Source of the DNA: Sphingomonadaceae bacterium
GTDB lineage: Bacteria > Pseudomonadota > Alphaproteobacteria > Sphingomonadales > Sphingomonadaceae
Direction: 5' to 3'
Length of the DNA: 64,000 bases
Assembly: GCA_947476425.1 (NCBI GenBank)
Contig: CANJQJ010000003.1
Location: 1 to 64,000 of the forward strand
Each line of letters opens with the position of its first letter. The stretch's first letter is position 1. A model generated the notes under the pieces. The model made no database searches. It had not been told where the DNA came from and saw nothing but the letters and a program-made list of their open reading frames with translations. The translations under genes were made by a program, and so were the position numbers. This document shows, in pieces, positions 24,316-32,566 of this stretch.

Positions 24316-25496
24316 TCGCGCGTAAGCGGCAGGGTTTCACGCCGTCGAGTCAGCTGAATCTGGAAATTGAGATGCGCGTCGTGCCGGAAGGCGGAGATCG
24401 CTCCCGCGAGGTAGAATTGCCACATCCGGAAAAAACGTTCGTCATATAGTTCGACGATCGCCGCCCGCGACGCTTCGACTCGCTCATACCAGTGCGACAA
24501 TGTGTAGGCATAATGCAGCCGCAGCACCTCGATATCGGTGATCCACAGCCGCGCCTCCTCGATCGCCGGCGCGATCTGGCTGAGCGCCGGCACATAGCCG
24601 CCCGGGAAGATGTAGCGGGCAAGCCAGCGATCCGTCGGCGCCGGCCCGTCGGCCCTGCCGATCGTATGAAGCAGCATCACCCCGTCCGCCGCCAACATCG
24701 CCCTGCAGCGCTCGAAGAAGGTCCGATAGTTTGGCGGACCGACATGCTCGAACATCCCAACGGAAACGATCCGGTCGAACTGCCCCGCCACCGATCGATA
24801 ATCGACCAGCTCGAACTTGACCCGATCGCTCACCCCCGCCGCCGCCGCGCGCTCGCGTGCGACCGCCAGCTGCTCCTCGGACAAGGTGATCCCAAGCACG
24901 TCCACGTCCGCGATCCGGTGCAGGTAGAGTGCAAGCCCGCCCCATCCGCAGCCGATATCGAGCACCCGCTGTCCGGGCTTGAGGTCAAGCTTGGCGGCGA
25001 TATGGGCTTTCTTAGCCAGCTGGGCCGCTTCGAGCGACGCGCCGGGCTCAGGAAAATAGCCGCAGCTATATTGCAGGTCGTCGTCCAGGAAGAGCGCATA
25101 AAGCCTTCCCGACAGGTCATAATGATGCGCGACATTGCGGCGTGCCTGTCGCTCCCAGTTCCACGTCTCCCACCATCCGCCGCGCCGCCACGGGCGCCAC
25201 ATCCGCACGCGTACGGCATCGTCGTCGTCCCAATGGATATTCTGCCCGATCAGGTCGAGAAACGCCCTGATGTCCCCCTGCTCGATCAGCATCCGGCCGT
25301 CCATATAGGCTTCGCCGAGCTCAAGCGCCGGATTGAACGCCGCACGTCGCGGGGTGGCGCGGTCCGTGAACCGGATCGTCACCGGCGCTGCGTCGCCAAC
25401 GGGATCGCCATGGACATGCCGGCCACCATCGGCATCGATAACCGTCAGCATGCCCTTGCGGATCAGCTTGCGCAGCAGCGCGTCGAATAGCCTCAT
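24273..25496 (-). CDS. Cyclopropane-fatty-acyl-phospholipid synthase family methyltransferase
   Basis: A 407-residue SAM-dependent methyltransferase. An N-terminal domain (MRLFDALLRKLIRKGML, EAYMDGRMLIEQGD) is followed by HYDLSGRLYALFLDDDLQYSCGYF, SAM motif I VLDIGCGWGGLALYL, and GITLSEEQLAVARERA, MFEHVGPPNYRTFF and YIFPGGYVPAL. All are typical of CFA synthases, which methylenate the double bond of membrane-lipid acyl chains. The C-terminus after LTRDYM reads GKANGIIGTSA, unlike relatives. These last residues overlap the convergent truncated gene, so the natural end seems replaced. Confidence 0.85.
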   Translation of the reverse strand: MRLFDALLRKLIRKGMLTVIDADGGRHVHGDPVGDAAPVTIRFTDRATPRRAAFNPALELGEAYMDGRMLIEQGDIRAFLDLIGQNIHWDDDDAVRVRMWRPWRRGGWWETWNWERQARRNVAHHYDLSGRLYALFLDDDLQYSCGYFPEPGASLEAAQLAKKAHIAAKLDLKPGQRVLDIGCGWGGLALYLHRIADVDVLGITLSEEQLAVARERAAAAGVSDRVKFELVDYRSVAGQFDRIVSVGMFEHVGPPNYRTFFERCRAMLAADGVMLLHTIGRADGPAPTDRWLARYIFPGGYVPALSQIAPAIEEARLWITDIEVLRLHYAYTLSHWYERVEASRAAIVELYDERFFRMWQFYLAGAISAFRHDAHLNFQIQLTRRRETLPLTRDYMGKANGIIGTSA

Positions 25497-25545
25497 TAAG
25501 TCAGGGTCCTCCCCGGCACGAGGAGGATTTATAGACCCCGACGCA

Positions 25546-26349
25546 TCAATTCACGAAGCCCGAAGATCCTCCGTCAACGCGCAACGCGGCTCCCGTGATA
25601 TAGCCCGCCGGTTCCGAAACGAGGAAGCAGGCCGTCGCGGCAAGCTCTTCCAGCCGCCCTGCCCGGCCAAGCGGGACCGGCCACATTTCCTTGGTCACTC
25701 GCTTTTCCAATGCCGCGCCGGTCTCGGTAAATCCCCGCTCGGCGGCTCGCTTGGTCATCGTGTTCATCGTGTTCTCGGTCAGCACCAGACCCGAGGTCAG
25801 CGTGTTCACGGTAACCCCGCTGTCGCCCAGCTCCGCCGAAAGCGAAACCGCGAGCGTATGCAGTCCGAGCTTCGCTGCGGCATATTCGGGACCGTAAGCG
25901 CTGGGTCGAAAACCGGCACCACTGCTAACGTTGAGAATTCGTCCCCACCCGCGATCGCGCATCGGCGGCGCCAGCTCGCGAATGATCTGCACCACATACA
26001 TCAGCGAAAACTGGATCTGGTGATGCCAGCGCTCAAGCGGAACGTCGAACCACCGCAACGTCGACGAGCCAGCGCCAGCGCAATTGACCAATATGTCGAT
26101 GTCACCGATCGCCCGCGCCTCGTTCGCCATTCGCTCGATATCGGCGGTGTCGTCGAGCCGCGCCAGAACCACCGAAGCCTTGCCGCCGGCGCCCTCGATG
26201 TCCTTGCGAACCGACTGTGCGCTTTCGGCGCTGCGCCCGTGGATGATGACTTCCGCGCCTTCGCTAGCCAGCATCTTGACGATGCTCGCGCCAATGCCGC
26301 TGCTCGATCCGACGACCAGTGCGCGCCGTCCCCGCAATCCAAGATCCAT
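25546..26349 (-). CDS. SDR family oxidoreductase
   Basis: A 267-residue classical SDR. Cofactor loop VGSSSGIGASI at 13-23, with HGRS after strand 2 suggesting NADP(H) preference. NCAGAG replaces NNAG. Catalytic Ser 142 or 143, Tyr 156 and Lys 160 (YAAAK) are present. The C-terminus VDGGSSGFVN is typical. The ATG has a GAGAGAGG site upstream. It is divergent from the SnoaL-like gene at 26460 and probably oxidises or reduces a ring hydroxyl or ketone in the second catabolic block. Confidence 0.85.
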   Translation of the reverse strand: MDLGLRGRRALVVGSSSGIGASIVKMLASEGAEVIIHGRSAESAQSVRKDIEGAGGKASVVLARLDDTADIERMANEARAIGDIDILVNCAGAGSSTLRWFDVPLERWHHQIQFSLMYVVQIIRELAPPMRDRGWGRILNVSSGAGFRPSAYGPEYAAAKLGLHTLAVSLSAELGDSGVTVNTLTSGLVLTENTMNTMTKRAAERGFTETGAALEKRVTKEMWPVPLGRAGRLEELAATACFLVSEPAGYITGAALRVDGGSSGFVN

Positions 26350-26459
26350 GTCTGACTTTCCTCTCTCTCGTGATTGTGTAGATTGCTTGCTTTGGCGCCG
26401 GCCGGTCAGGGCATCTCCCGCAAGACCGGTCGAGAGACCATGAATGACGGAGGATGGCC

Positions 26460-26855
26460 ATGGCTGGACCAATTGATGAAGTGCTCGCCTTCCTCGGAGA
26501 ATGGAAGACCGTACCTGAAATGCGGGCCTCCTTCCTGAGGCGATTCACCCCGGAGACGGTGTGGGAGAATGTAGGCGCCGCCCGCACGGTCGGCGGCGAG
26601 GAAGCGGTCGCCCTGCTCGATGCGCTCAACGCCGGCGCCGGCATCGTCAGCGGCGAGGTCGTCGTCCACAACATCGCTGCTGCAGGCAATGTCGTCCACA
26701 CCGAACGCACCGACATCTTCTACCGCGCCGATGGCAGCCTCGTCGCATCAATCCGCGTGATGGGCATCCTCGAAATGGATGGCCCAACGATCCTCGGCTG
26801 GCGCGAATATTTCGACCCCCGCGGCCTCATGGACGGAGACCAGGCGGCAGGATGA
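26460..26855 (+). CDS. SnoaL/limonene-epoxide-hydrolase-like protein
   Basis: A 131-residue NTF2-fold protein: IDEVLAFLGEWKTVPEMRASFLRRFTPETVWENVG, VGGEEAVALLDALN, VVVHNIAAAGNVVHTERTDIFYRADGSLVASIRVMGILEMD, ILGWREYFDPRG. The order of charged residues, with Asp in ERTDIF, Arg in SIRVMG and Asp in YFDPRG, fits the Asp-Arg-Asp catalytic layout of limonene-1,2-epoxide hydrolase, so epoxide hydrolysis is plausible. ATG 26460 has GGAGG at a six-base spacing; ATG 26454 directly abuts it. It is the single plus-strand gene between two minus-strand operons. Confidence 0.75.
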   Translation: MAGPIDEVLAFLGEWKTVPEMRASFLRRFTPETVWENVGAARTVGGEEAVALLDALNAGAGIVSGEVVVHNIAAAGNVVHTERTDIFYRADGSLVASIRVMGILEMDGPTILGWREYFDPRGLMDGDQAAG

Positions 26856-26896
26856 AGATCGGCTGATCGTTATTGCAGCCCGCTTCGCTCCCTTAT

Positions 26897-26990
26897 CGTC
26901 ATCCCAGCGGACGCCGGGATCCACTATGCGGAGTTTTCTCGATCGCAAGACCTGTGGGTCCCATGAATCCCGACTTTCGTCAGGATGACG
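26897..26990. repeat. Intergenic palindromic repeat (CGTCATCC type)
   Basis: An approximately 94-base unit bounded by CGTCATCC (26897-26904) and GGATGACG (26983-26990). Internal segments CAGCGGACGCCGGGATCCA and TGAATCCCGACTTTCGTCA suggest a folded structure. This type of intergenic repeat (CGTCATCCC...GGATGACG) is widespread in sphingomonads and other alphaproteobacteria. It lies between the 3' ends of two convergent genes and may act as a terminator or as a mobile REP-like unit. Confidence 0.55.
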
Positions 26991-27017
26991 ATGTTTCAAT
27001 CTCCAGATAACAGGCCC

Positions 27018-27893
27018 CTAATCCAGCCGAGCACTGCGAAACTGCTGCGGCGTCAGGCTGGTCGCCCGCCGGAATGCCGACGAAAAACTCGATGAGCTCT
27101 GAAATCCGCAGCAATATGCGATCTCCTTGATCAGCACCCGCTCGTCGCCAAGCAACTTCTTGGCTCGCTCGATGCGTATCCCGGCGGCATAATCACTTAC
27201 CGCGCTCCCCGTCGAATGCCGAAACAGGCGGGAAAAGTGGCGCACGCTCAGCCCTTCGCCCTTTGCCAATCCCGCAACCGTCACCGGATTTGACGCATCT
27301 TCTTCCTCGAGCTGTTCGCGGATCCGGCGCAGCTGCGAGAAGCTCAGCCCACCTTCGCGCGGCTCCTCCTCGGGATCCAGCATGTCGAAGTGGCGGCGAA
27401 GCTCGATGGCGAGCGCCATGCTCAGCGACTCGATATAGATTGCGCTGGCAAACCGAGGCTCCATCACCTCTGCCGCCAGCCGGATCATCGTGCCGCGCAC
27501 GAAGCCGTTGCAGACATCCAGGCTTGCGCCAAGCTTGCGATCGCCCCAGTCGAATTCGAAGAAATCGCTGAACGCCTCGCGATCGAGTACGCAGCACATC
27601 GATCGGCGATCACCGCGATCCCAGCGACTGTGCAGCGTATAATTGGGCGGCATGAACAGTATCTCGCCGACAGGCTTCGATCCCCGCCGGCCTGCTTCGA
27701 TGAACTCACCATCCAGACCCGCCTGGCGGCGCGAAAGCAATATGTCGATGATCGGTGAATCGGATTTGAACAGCGCCTCGCGCGGCTCGCGCCAGCTATA
27801 GCGGTTGACCTGAACCGTGCCCGCCGACGTGATGACCTGATGCTCGACGACGCCTTCAAGCGCGCCCGGTTTGGGAAGAATATCCTCTATCAT
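27018..27893 (-). CDS. AraC-family transcriptional regulator
   Basis: A 291-residue protein with a beta-rich sensor half (VQVNRYSWREPREALFKSD, ILFMPPNYTLHSRWDRGDRRSMCCVLD) and a C-terminal AraC domain: NPVTVAGLAKGEGLSVRHFSRLFRH and LIKEIAYCCGFQSSSSFSSAFRRATSLTPQQFR. It ends the seven-gene run starting at the P450 (33802) and probably activates that run. ATG 27893 has a modest GAGGG site; a GTG at 27908 in the same frame is an alternative. It has the same type and layout as the regulator at 16126-17016. Confidence 0.85.
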   Translation of the reverse strand: MIEDILPKPGALEGVVEHQVITSAGTVQVNRYSWREPREALFKSDSPIIDILLSRRQAGLDGEFIEAGRRGSKPVGEILFMPPNYTLHSRWDRGDRRSMCCVLDREAFSDFFEFDWGDRKLGASLDVCNGFVRGTMIRLAAEVMEPRFASAIYIESLSMALAIELRRHFDMLDPEEEPREGGLSFSQLRRIREQLEEEDASNPVTVAGLAKGEGLSVRHFSRLFRHSTGSAVSDYAAGIRIERAKKLLGDERVLIKEIAYCCGFQSSSSFSSAFRRATSLTPQQFRSARLD

Positions 27894-27999
27894 CCCGCCA
27901 ACCCTCACCCGTCGATATTTTGGCGGATAGTTTCACGTGGTCCGGCGAAAAAACCTATCGTCGGGCGGGTTATCAAGGACGTTGTCGGGCAGCCTCAGC

Positions 28000-28566
28000 T
28001 TACAGAAATATGGCCAGGTTATGCGTTCCGATCGTAGTCTGGTCGCAAATGATCGTCCGTTCGACCAGCCGGGCAGCGCCCTCTCCCGAAAAGCGAACGC
28101 GATCCCGTCGCTCCGCCGTCACAAGGTCGGTGCGGAAATCATCGTCCATCGTCCGGACGACCAGCACTGAGCTGGCCACGTCATAGCTATCCTTGCCGCG
28201 CCCTTCCCAGATGCGGATCCCGGTCACGAACCGTCTCGCGCGTGAGGGCGGATCCGCTGCCCAGGCCTGCGTCTCGACAAAACGGCGAATTCGAAACTGC
28301 AGCGAGGCGAGGTCCTCGTCGAAATGCATCGCCTCGGTTTCGAAGCTCTCGCCGCTTCCCCGCCGGCGAGTCAGGCATACCGGCATGCGATAGCGGATCT
28401 CCTCGTCCAGCAGATCCCGCCAGCCGGGCAGGTCGTCGCTGTCGAGCAACGCCGCTTCCTCCCAGAGAAATTCCAGTATTTCGAGGAAGCGCGGTTCCGC
28501 CGCGCGCAAGCGCCGGCCCGCCGCGAACGCCGTGGCCGTCTGGCCAGCCGTCATTGTCTCGTTCAA
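28000..28566 (-). CDS. Aromatic ring-hydroxylating dioxygenase, beta subunit
   Basis: A 188-residue NTF2-fold small subunit: ILEFLWEEAALLDSDDLPGWRDLLDEEIRYRMPV, HFDEDLASLQFRIRRFVETQAWAADPPSRARRFVTGIRI, and a C-terminal ERTIICDQTTIGTHNLAIFL. These are the standard landmarks of naphthalene/biphenyl-type dioxygenase beta subunits, which have a structural role in the alpha3beta3 hexamer. The apparent start is TTG with GGAGG eight bases upstream; an ATG at 28554 is an alternative. It lies 19 bases after the alpha subunit at 28586. Confidence 0.85.
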   Translation of the reverse strand: MNETMTAGQTATAFAAGRRLRAAEPRFLEILEFLWEEAALLDSDDLPGWRDLLDEEIRYRMPVCLTRRRGSGESFETEAMHFDEDLASLQFRIRRFVETQAWAADPPSRARRFVTGIRIWEGRGKDSYDVASSVLVVRTMDDDFRTDLVTAERRDRVRFSGEGAARLVERTIICDQTTIGTHNLAIFL

Positions 28567-28585
28567 CGATTCATCCTCCCCGGCA

Positions 28586-29968
28586 TCACGCGCCCATCAC
28601 CTCGGCATAGCGTTTCCACCACGCCCATTGGGCATCGTCCCGGCTGAATCCCGCATAGACATCGCCGCCGCCTTCGAAATCATCCGGCCTGACGATGCCG
28701 AGCCTGGCCTGGTATTTCGCCGTCATCCTCCGGGCGACCGGCCCCTGCACCGATCGCTGGATGCCCTGCCACGCCTCGGCGTCATCCTGCTCGATGAACC
28801 CGCTGATGCCGAAATTGCGCAGCGTCGTCAGCCGAGTCTGCTCGCGCAGCTCGGGCGGCGCATCGCGCTCGACCAATGTCCAGGTCAGCATCTCGAACAG
28901 GTCGGGCGCGCGCGGCGTCCATGCCCGAGCCACCATCACCGGACCATGCCCGCCATCGGCGGAGCCGCCGACGCTCATCAACATGAAGAAATCTGTGCCC
29001 GGAAACAGCCCCATCACCAGCGGCGGCGTATCCGCCAGCAACCGCATCTGCCCTTCCGACAGATTCTCCGGAAACTGCGCGACCATTTCGGCATTGGCAC
29101 CCGGCGGAGGCACTGCCGCCAGCCGCTCCGCCACGCTCGCATCATTGCCGATGCCGGCGAAGCTGTAGGCCAGCCGCGTGTCAATGCAGCGCAACGTATG
29201 CCCGCCGGGCGTGCTCACATTGATGCCGACCATGCCCCACGACGCCGGATCATGCACGTCATGGCCGAGCGTCCCCATGTCACCGGCGGATTCATGCAGG
29301 GCCCGCGCGTGATAGCCATCGGCCAGCTGCTCGGCGAGCAGCTTCCAGTTCGCCCGCATGATCTGCCGCTGCGGCGGACCGATCACCTCGAAGCCGCGAT
29401 TGGTACGCTCCAGCGCTGCCCGCAGATACCATGCGAAATCGCCGAGATAGGCCTCGAAATCCTCCGCATCATGATCCCAGTTCGCGAAGATCATGCCGCC
29501 CAATATGCCAGTCTTGGCGGTCACGAGATGGAGATCGTCGGCGGTCTCCCGCAGCACCTCCCCGTACATCTGCTTTTCGAACGGAGCCCCCAGGAACCGC
29601 CCGTCCTTGCCGAACGCCCAGCCATGATAGGGGCATTTGAAGGTCTGGCTATGCCCCTTTTCCTCGCGACAGAGCGTCATGCCGCGATGCGTGCAGGCGT
29701 TGAGCATCACCCCGATCGAGCCATCCTCGCGCCGCACGACGAGGCAACTGTCCTGCCCCGCATAGCGTCGCACGAAATCGCCCGGATTGGGTATCTCGCT
29801 TTCATGCGCCAGCGGCAGCCAGGATCTGGCGAAGATCCGCTCCATCTCGAGGTCGAAAATCTCCCGATCATGATGGACTCGCAGCGAAACCTCGCGCGCC
29901 TCCGTATCGATCAGGTCGCGGATGAAGACGCCGTCGGACAGCTGTGCACCGCTTCCTTCCGCCATCAT
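28586..29968 (-). CDS. Aromatic ring-hydroxylating dioxygenase, alpha subunit (Rieske)
   Basis: A 460-residue protein. Rieske ligands Cys 92, His 94, Cys 112 and His 115 (CTHRG...CPYHGW). Mononuclear iron ligands His 220 and His 225 in DGYHARALH, preceded by the bridging Asp. The C-terminal catalytic domain continues to VYAGFSRDDAQWAWWKRYAEVM. The ATG at 29968 overlaps the TGA of the upstream VOC gene (ATGA). Together with the beta subunit it should form a hexameric oxygenase adding O2 to a ring. Its electron-transfer reductase is not in this operon. Confidence 0.9.
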   Translation of the reverse strand: MMAEGSGAQLSDGVFIRDLIDTEAREVSLRVHHDREIFDLEMERIFARSWLPLAHESEIPNPGDFVRRYAGQDSCLVVRREDGSIGVMLNACTHRGMTLCREEKGHSQTFKCPYHGWAFGKDGRFLGAPFEKQMYGEVLRETADDLHLVTAKTGILGGMIFANWDHDAEDFEAYLGDFAWYLRAALERTNRGFEVIGPPQRQIMRANWKLLAEQLADGYHARALHESAGDMGTLGHDVHDPASWGMVGINVSTPGGHTLRCIDTRLAYSFAGIGNDASVAERLAAVPPPGANAEMVAQFPENLSEGQMRLLADTPPLVMGLFPGTDFFMLMSVGGSADGGHGPVMVARAWTPRAPDLFEMLTWTLVERDAPPELREQTRLTTLRNFGISGFIEQDDAEAWQGIQRSVQGPVARRMTAKYQARLGIVRPDDFEGGGDVYAGFSRDDAQWAWWKRYAEVMGA

Positions 29969-30516
29969 CGTGCCAGCTCCACTTGTTCGCCGCGCTTCAT
30001 CCGTTCGAAGATCGCGAGCACAGCCGGTGCCGACCAGTAGAGCTCGGTGTAGCATCCGAGTTGATCGACCGTGTCGAAATAGGCCCACACCCCGGCACCC
30101 TCGATCTCGCCGCCCATCGCTAGCGGTGCACCCTGCGCGATGAAGGCCGCGCATGCCGCCTCATATTCCGCACGCTCGTCCAGCCGGAAAGCGAGATGGT
30201 GAAGGCTCGGGCCGCGCGTATCGAGCCAGTCCTTGTACACGCTTCGGCCGCCGTCATGCTGGCACAGCTCGACCTGCAGGTCGCCGACATAGGCATAGGC
30301 GCAGCTGAACTGGTAATCGCCCGGAGTCCCGCGATAGACCTTGTTCGATTGGCCATCCGCCAGATTATGCCATGTATTCCATGAGGTGATGCCGTACATC
30401 TTGCCAAATCGTTCCTTGGCGCTCTCCAGCTCCTCGACGACAAAGGCTACCTGGTCGAACTGACGCCCGATGAATTGATTTGGCTTCACCGCGACCGCTT
30501 CAGGCTGATCTGCCAC
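29965..30516 (-). CDS. VOC-superfamily (glyoxalase/extradiol-type fold) protein
   Basis: A 183-residue protein with two beta-alpha-beta-beta-beta units: FDQVAFVVEELESAKERFGKMYGI, VELCQHDGG, and then SLHHLAFRLDERAEYEAACAAFIAQG and YTELYWSA. The candidate metal ligands are His in SLHHLAF and Glu in YTELYW, as in glyoxalase I and methylmalonyl-CoA epimerase relatives. It is upstream of and overlapping the Rieske alpha gene, so it may act on the ring-hydroxylated product. It is too short and too weakly marked to call an extradiol dioxygenase. Confidence 0.75.
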   Translation of the reverse strand: MADQPEAVAVKPNQFIGRQFDQVAFVVEELESAKERFGKMYGITSWNTWHNLADGQSNKVYRGTPGDYQFSCAYAYVGDLQVELCQHDGGRSVYKDWLDTRGPSLHHLAFRLDERAEYEAACAAFIAQGAPLAMGGEIEGAGVWAYFDTVDQLGCYTELYWSAPAVLAIFERMKRGEQVELAR

Positions 30517-30579
30517 TGGGCCTCTCCTATATATTTTCGTAGCAAGGGGCCGCCCCGCACAGGCGGCCCCTCGGTATTT

Positions 30580-31095
30580 TTACTTGTACGGATCCACCGG
30601 CTGCTTGTCGGTGGAAATGACGCCGATGTCGATCAGCATCGTCAGCACGTCCGAAATCGAGTAGATATGGATGATCTTGTCATCCTTGAAGGTCAGCACC
30701 GAGAACCAGTGTACGCTGATCTTCTGGCCGCGTGGCGGCACGCCCATGTACGGCCCGCCGGTCTGCTCGCCCTGATGGTTGCAGAACACGCAGATCTTGT
30801 CCTCGCCGCGACCATAGACTTCGAGAACGCGGTACACCGACGGTGGAAACGTCTTGTACAATGCGACAGGCGAAGTCTTCCACTGCTTGTACGGCCCGAG
30901 ATCGAGACGGTTTGGATTGCTGTACGTCATGTCCGGATGAAAAAACTCGTCCATCTTGACGAAATCGCCGACGTTGAACGCCTGATCGAACAGGTCCATC
31001 CAGTGATTGGCCATCTTGGCCTGCTTTTCGGTCAGGCCCTGCGCGATTTCCTGCCGTCGCTCGGGGCTATGCTTGAACTGTTCTACATCGATCAT
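30580..31095 (-). CDS. NTF2-like/SnoaL-like protein
   Basis: A 171-residue protein: an N-terminal helical lead (ERRQEIAQGLTEKQAKMANHWMDLF), then an NTF2 core DQAFNVGDFVKMDEFFHPDMTYSNPNRLDLGPYKQW, GGPYMGVPPRGQKISVHWFSVLTFKDDKIIHIYSISDVLTML. The C-terminal half is close to SnoaL polyketide cyclases (Pfam SnoaL, with VPPxGxxxxxxxxxxxxFxDGKIxExW). ATG 31095 is preceded by GAGGA. It sits in the P450/monooxygenase/Rieske run, just before the VOC gene. It probably isomerises, dehydrates or cyclises an intermediate; no reaction can be assigned. Confidence 0.75.
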   Translation of the reverse strand: MIDVEQFKHSPERRQEIAQGLTEKQAKMANHWMDLFDQAFNVGDFVKMDEFFHPDMTYSNPNRLDLGPYKQWKTSPVALYKTFPPSVYRVLEVYGRGEDKICVFCNHQGEQTGGPYMGVPPRGQKISVHWFSVLTFKDDKIIHIYSISDVLTMLIDIGVISTDKQPVDPYK

Positions 31096-31154
31096 GGCAA
31101 TCCGTTCCTCATCTTCTATTGTCATTGCAATCGCGTCGGCAAACGGCCTTATTC

Positions 31155-32387
31155 TCAATACATGAATGGCAGCGCCGCCCGCTGGCTCGATCCCAGCAGG
31201 GATTGTCCGTAAACCTGGTAGCCGACCGTAGCGATATTGCCGAAATGTCGCGATACCATCTCGAAATCGCGCCAGTAGCGCGATGCCGGGTTGCCGTTGT
31301 TGAACGCCGACGATCCCGCCACATTCATCAGCGCTCGCGATGCCTCCTGGAGAATCGCCATCGCATAATTGGCCTTCGCCTTGTTGCGCGCCCGTTGGTC
31401 CTCGGAAAGGACGCGGCGATCGAGCGCGGCCTCGTCGAGCTCCATCGTCGCGCTCTCGATCAGCACCCGTGCCGCGTGGATCTTGGTGGCAGCCTCGCCG
31501 ATTTCCCGCGCGACGACATCGGAATCCGATTGCCGCGCATAGATGGTGCCGACCAGCGGCCGCGACGTCGCCGAACGCGAGACATGATCGAGCAATGCCT
31601 CCATCGCGCCAAGCGGCACCCCGCACATCGTCCGATGCACCAGCGCCATCTGCGCGAAGAAATCCGAATTCGCTCCATGATTGCGCTTGTCGGGCTCGAC
31701 GAAATTATAGGATTTCGCTGCATGCACAACGCGATGCTCGGGCACGAAGACATCCTCGATCACCACCGTATCCGAACCAGTCCCCTGCATCCCGGTAACG
31801 AACCAGGTGTCGGTAACGCGGAAGTCGCTCGCCGGCACGTAGCAGAAATTGCCTGCCACCTCGGTGCCGTCCGGATTGACGATCTTGATGCCCCACTGCC
31901 CCCAAGCCGCATGGCGGATCGCCGAAGCGTAGGGCCACGCGCCGCTGACCCGATAACCCCCTTCAACCGGCACCGCGATCCCGGGCGGATTGAACACCCC
32001 CGCGATCTTCGGCACGCCGTCCTTGAACAGCTCCTCCTGGAGCGCATCGGATGCAAGCGACGTCACCCACGTCGTCCCGTTGATGATCTGGAATACCCAC
32101 GCGACCGACGGATCACCCTTCGCCAGTTCCGCTCCGACTCGTGCCAGCGCGGTCGCCGAAAGCCCCCGCCCGCCCAGTCGCTTGGGCACCGCCAGCGCCC
32201 ACAGCCTTGCGTCATCCAGCGCCTTGATCACCTCCGGCCCGGGATAGCGCTGGAGATCGCCCTCGACGGCATGCTTCGCCAGCAGCTCGCGCAAACCGGC
32301 GGCGGCGGCAATCGCTTCACGCGCGCCCTCCTCGTCGAAACCCCATTCCCGGCACTCTGAATATTTCTGTAGCGTTTGCAACTGCAT
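31155..32387 (-). CDS. Acyl-CoA-dehydrogenase-fold flavin-dependent monooxygenase (HsaA/DszC type)
   Basis: A 410-residue protein of the acyl-CoA dehydrogenase fold: LWALAVPKRLGGRGLS, GAELAKGDPSVAWVFQIIN, VSGAWPYASAIRHAAWGQWG, GMQGTGSDTVVIEDVFVPEHRVV, and a C-terminal helical domain ending MYVAG-like ALMNVAGSSAFNNGNPASRYWRDFEMVSRH. The GTGSD and SxxFNxxNPxxRxWRD segments match two-component FMNH2-dependent monooxygenases such as HsaA (steroid ring A hydroxylation) and DszC, rather than true acyl-CoA dehydrogenases. It would need a separate flavin reductase; the ChrR-like gene at 9049 is the only candidate in the window. Confidence 0.8.
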   Translation of the reverse strand: MQLQTLQKYSECREWGFDEEGAREAIAAAAGLRELLAKHAVEGDLQRYPGPEVIKALDDARLWALAVPKRLGGRGLSATALARVGAELAKGDPSVAWVFQIINGTTWVTSLASDALQEELFKDGVPKIAGVFNPPGIAVPVEGGYRVSGAWPYASAIRHAAWGQWGIKIVNPDGTEVAGNFCYVPASDFRVTDTWFVTGMQGTGSDTVVIEDVFVPEHRVVHAAKSYNFVEPDKRNHGANSDFFAQMALVHRTMCGVPLGAMEALLDHVSRSATSRPLVGTIYARQSDSDVVAREIGEAATKIHAARVLIESATMELDEAALDRRVLSEDQRARNKAKANYAMAILQEASRALMNVAGSSAFNNGNPASRYWRDFEMVSRHFGNIATVGYQVYGQSLLGSSQRAALPFMY

Positions 32388-32566
32388 GTCGTATCCTTGA
32401 CTCCGCCGGTCCCGCGCCATTCACGCCCGCACCGCTCGCGCCCACATCTTTCGAACGTCACGCCGATCGGCTCAGCCCGTACTCGAACCGATTATGCGCC
32501 CGCCGATCCGATCGACAATCGCGGACAGCGACCCAAATCGGCCATCGATAGCGACAAGCGGACGCA

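Noticed and set aside
28532-30040. A 502-codon plus-strand open frame
   Set aside because: It is antisense to the Rieske alpha gene. The protein is Arg/His/Pro-rich with no domain, a common by-product of GC-rich codon use.
29965-30516. VOC protein as a ring-cleaving extradiol dioxygenase
   Set aside because: At 183 residues it is too short for the usual two-domain enzyme, and only two of three typical metal ligands could be placed.
31119-32360. A 413-codon plus-strand open frame
   Set aside because: Antisense to the HsaA-type monooxygenase. No domain, no ribosome site, composition typical of mirror frames.
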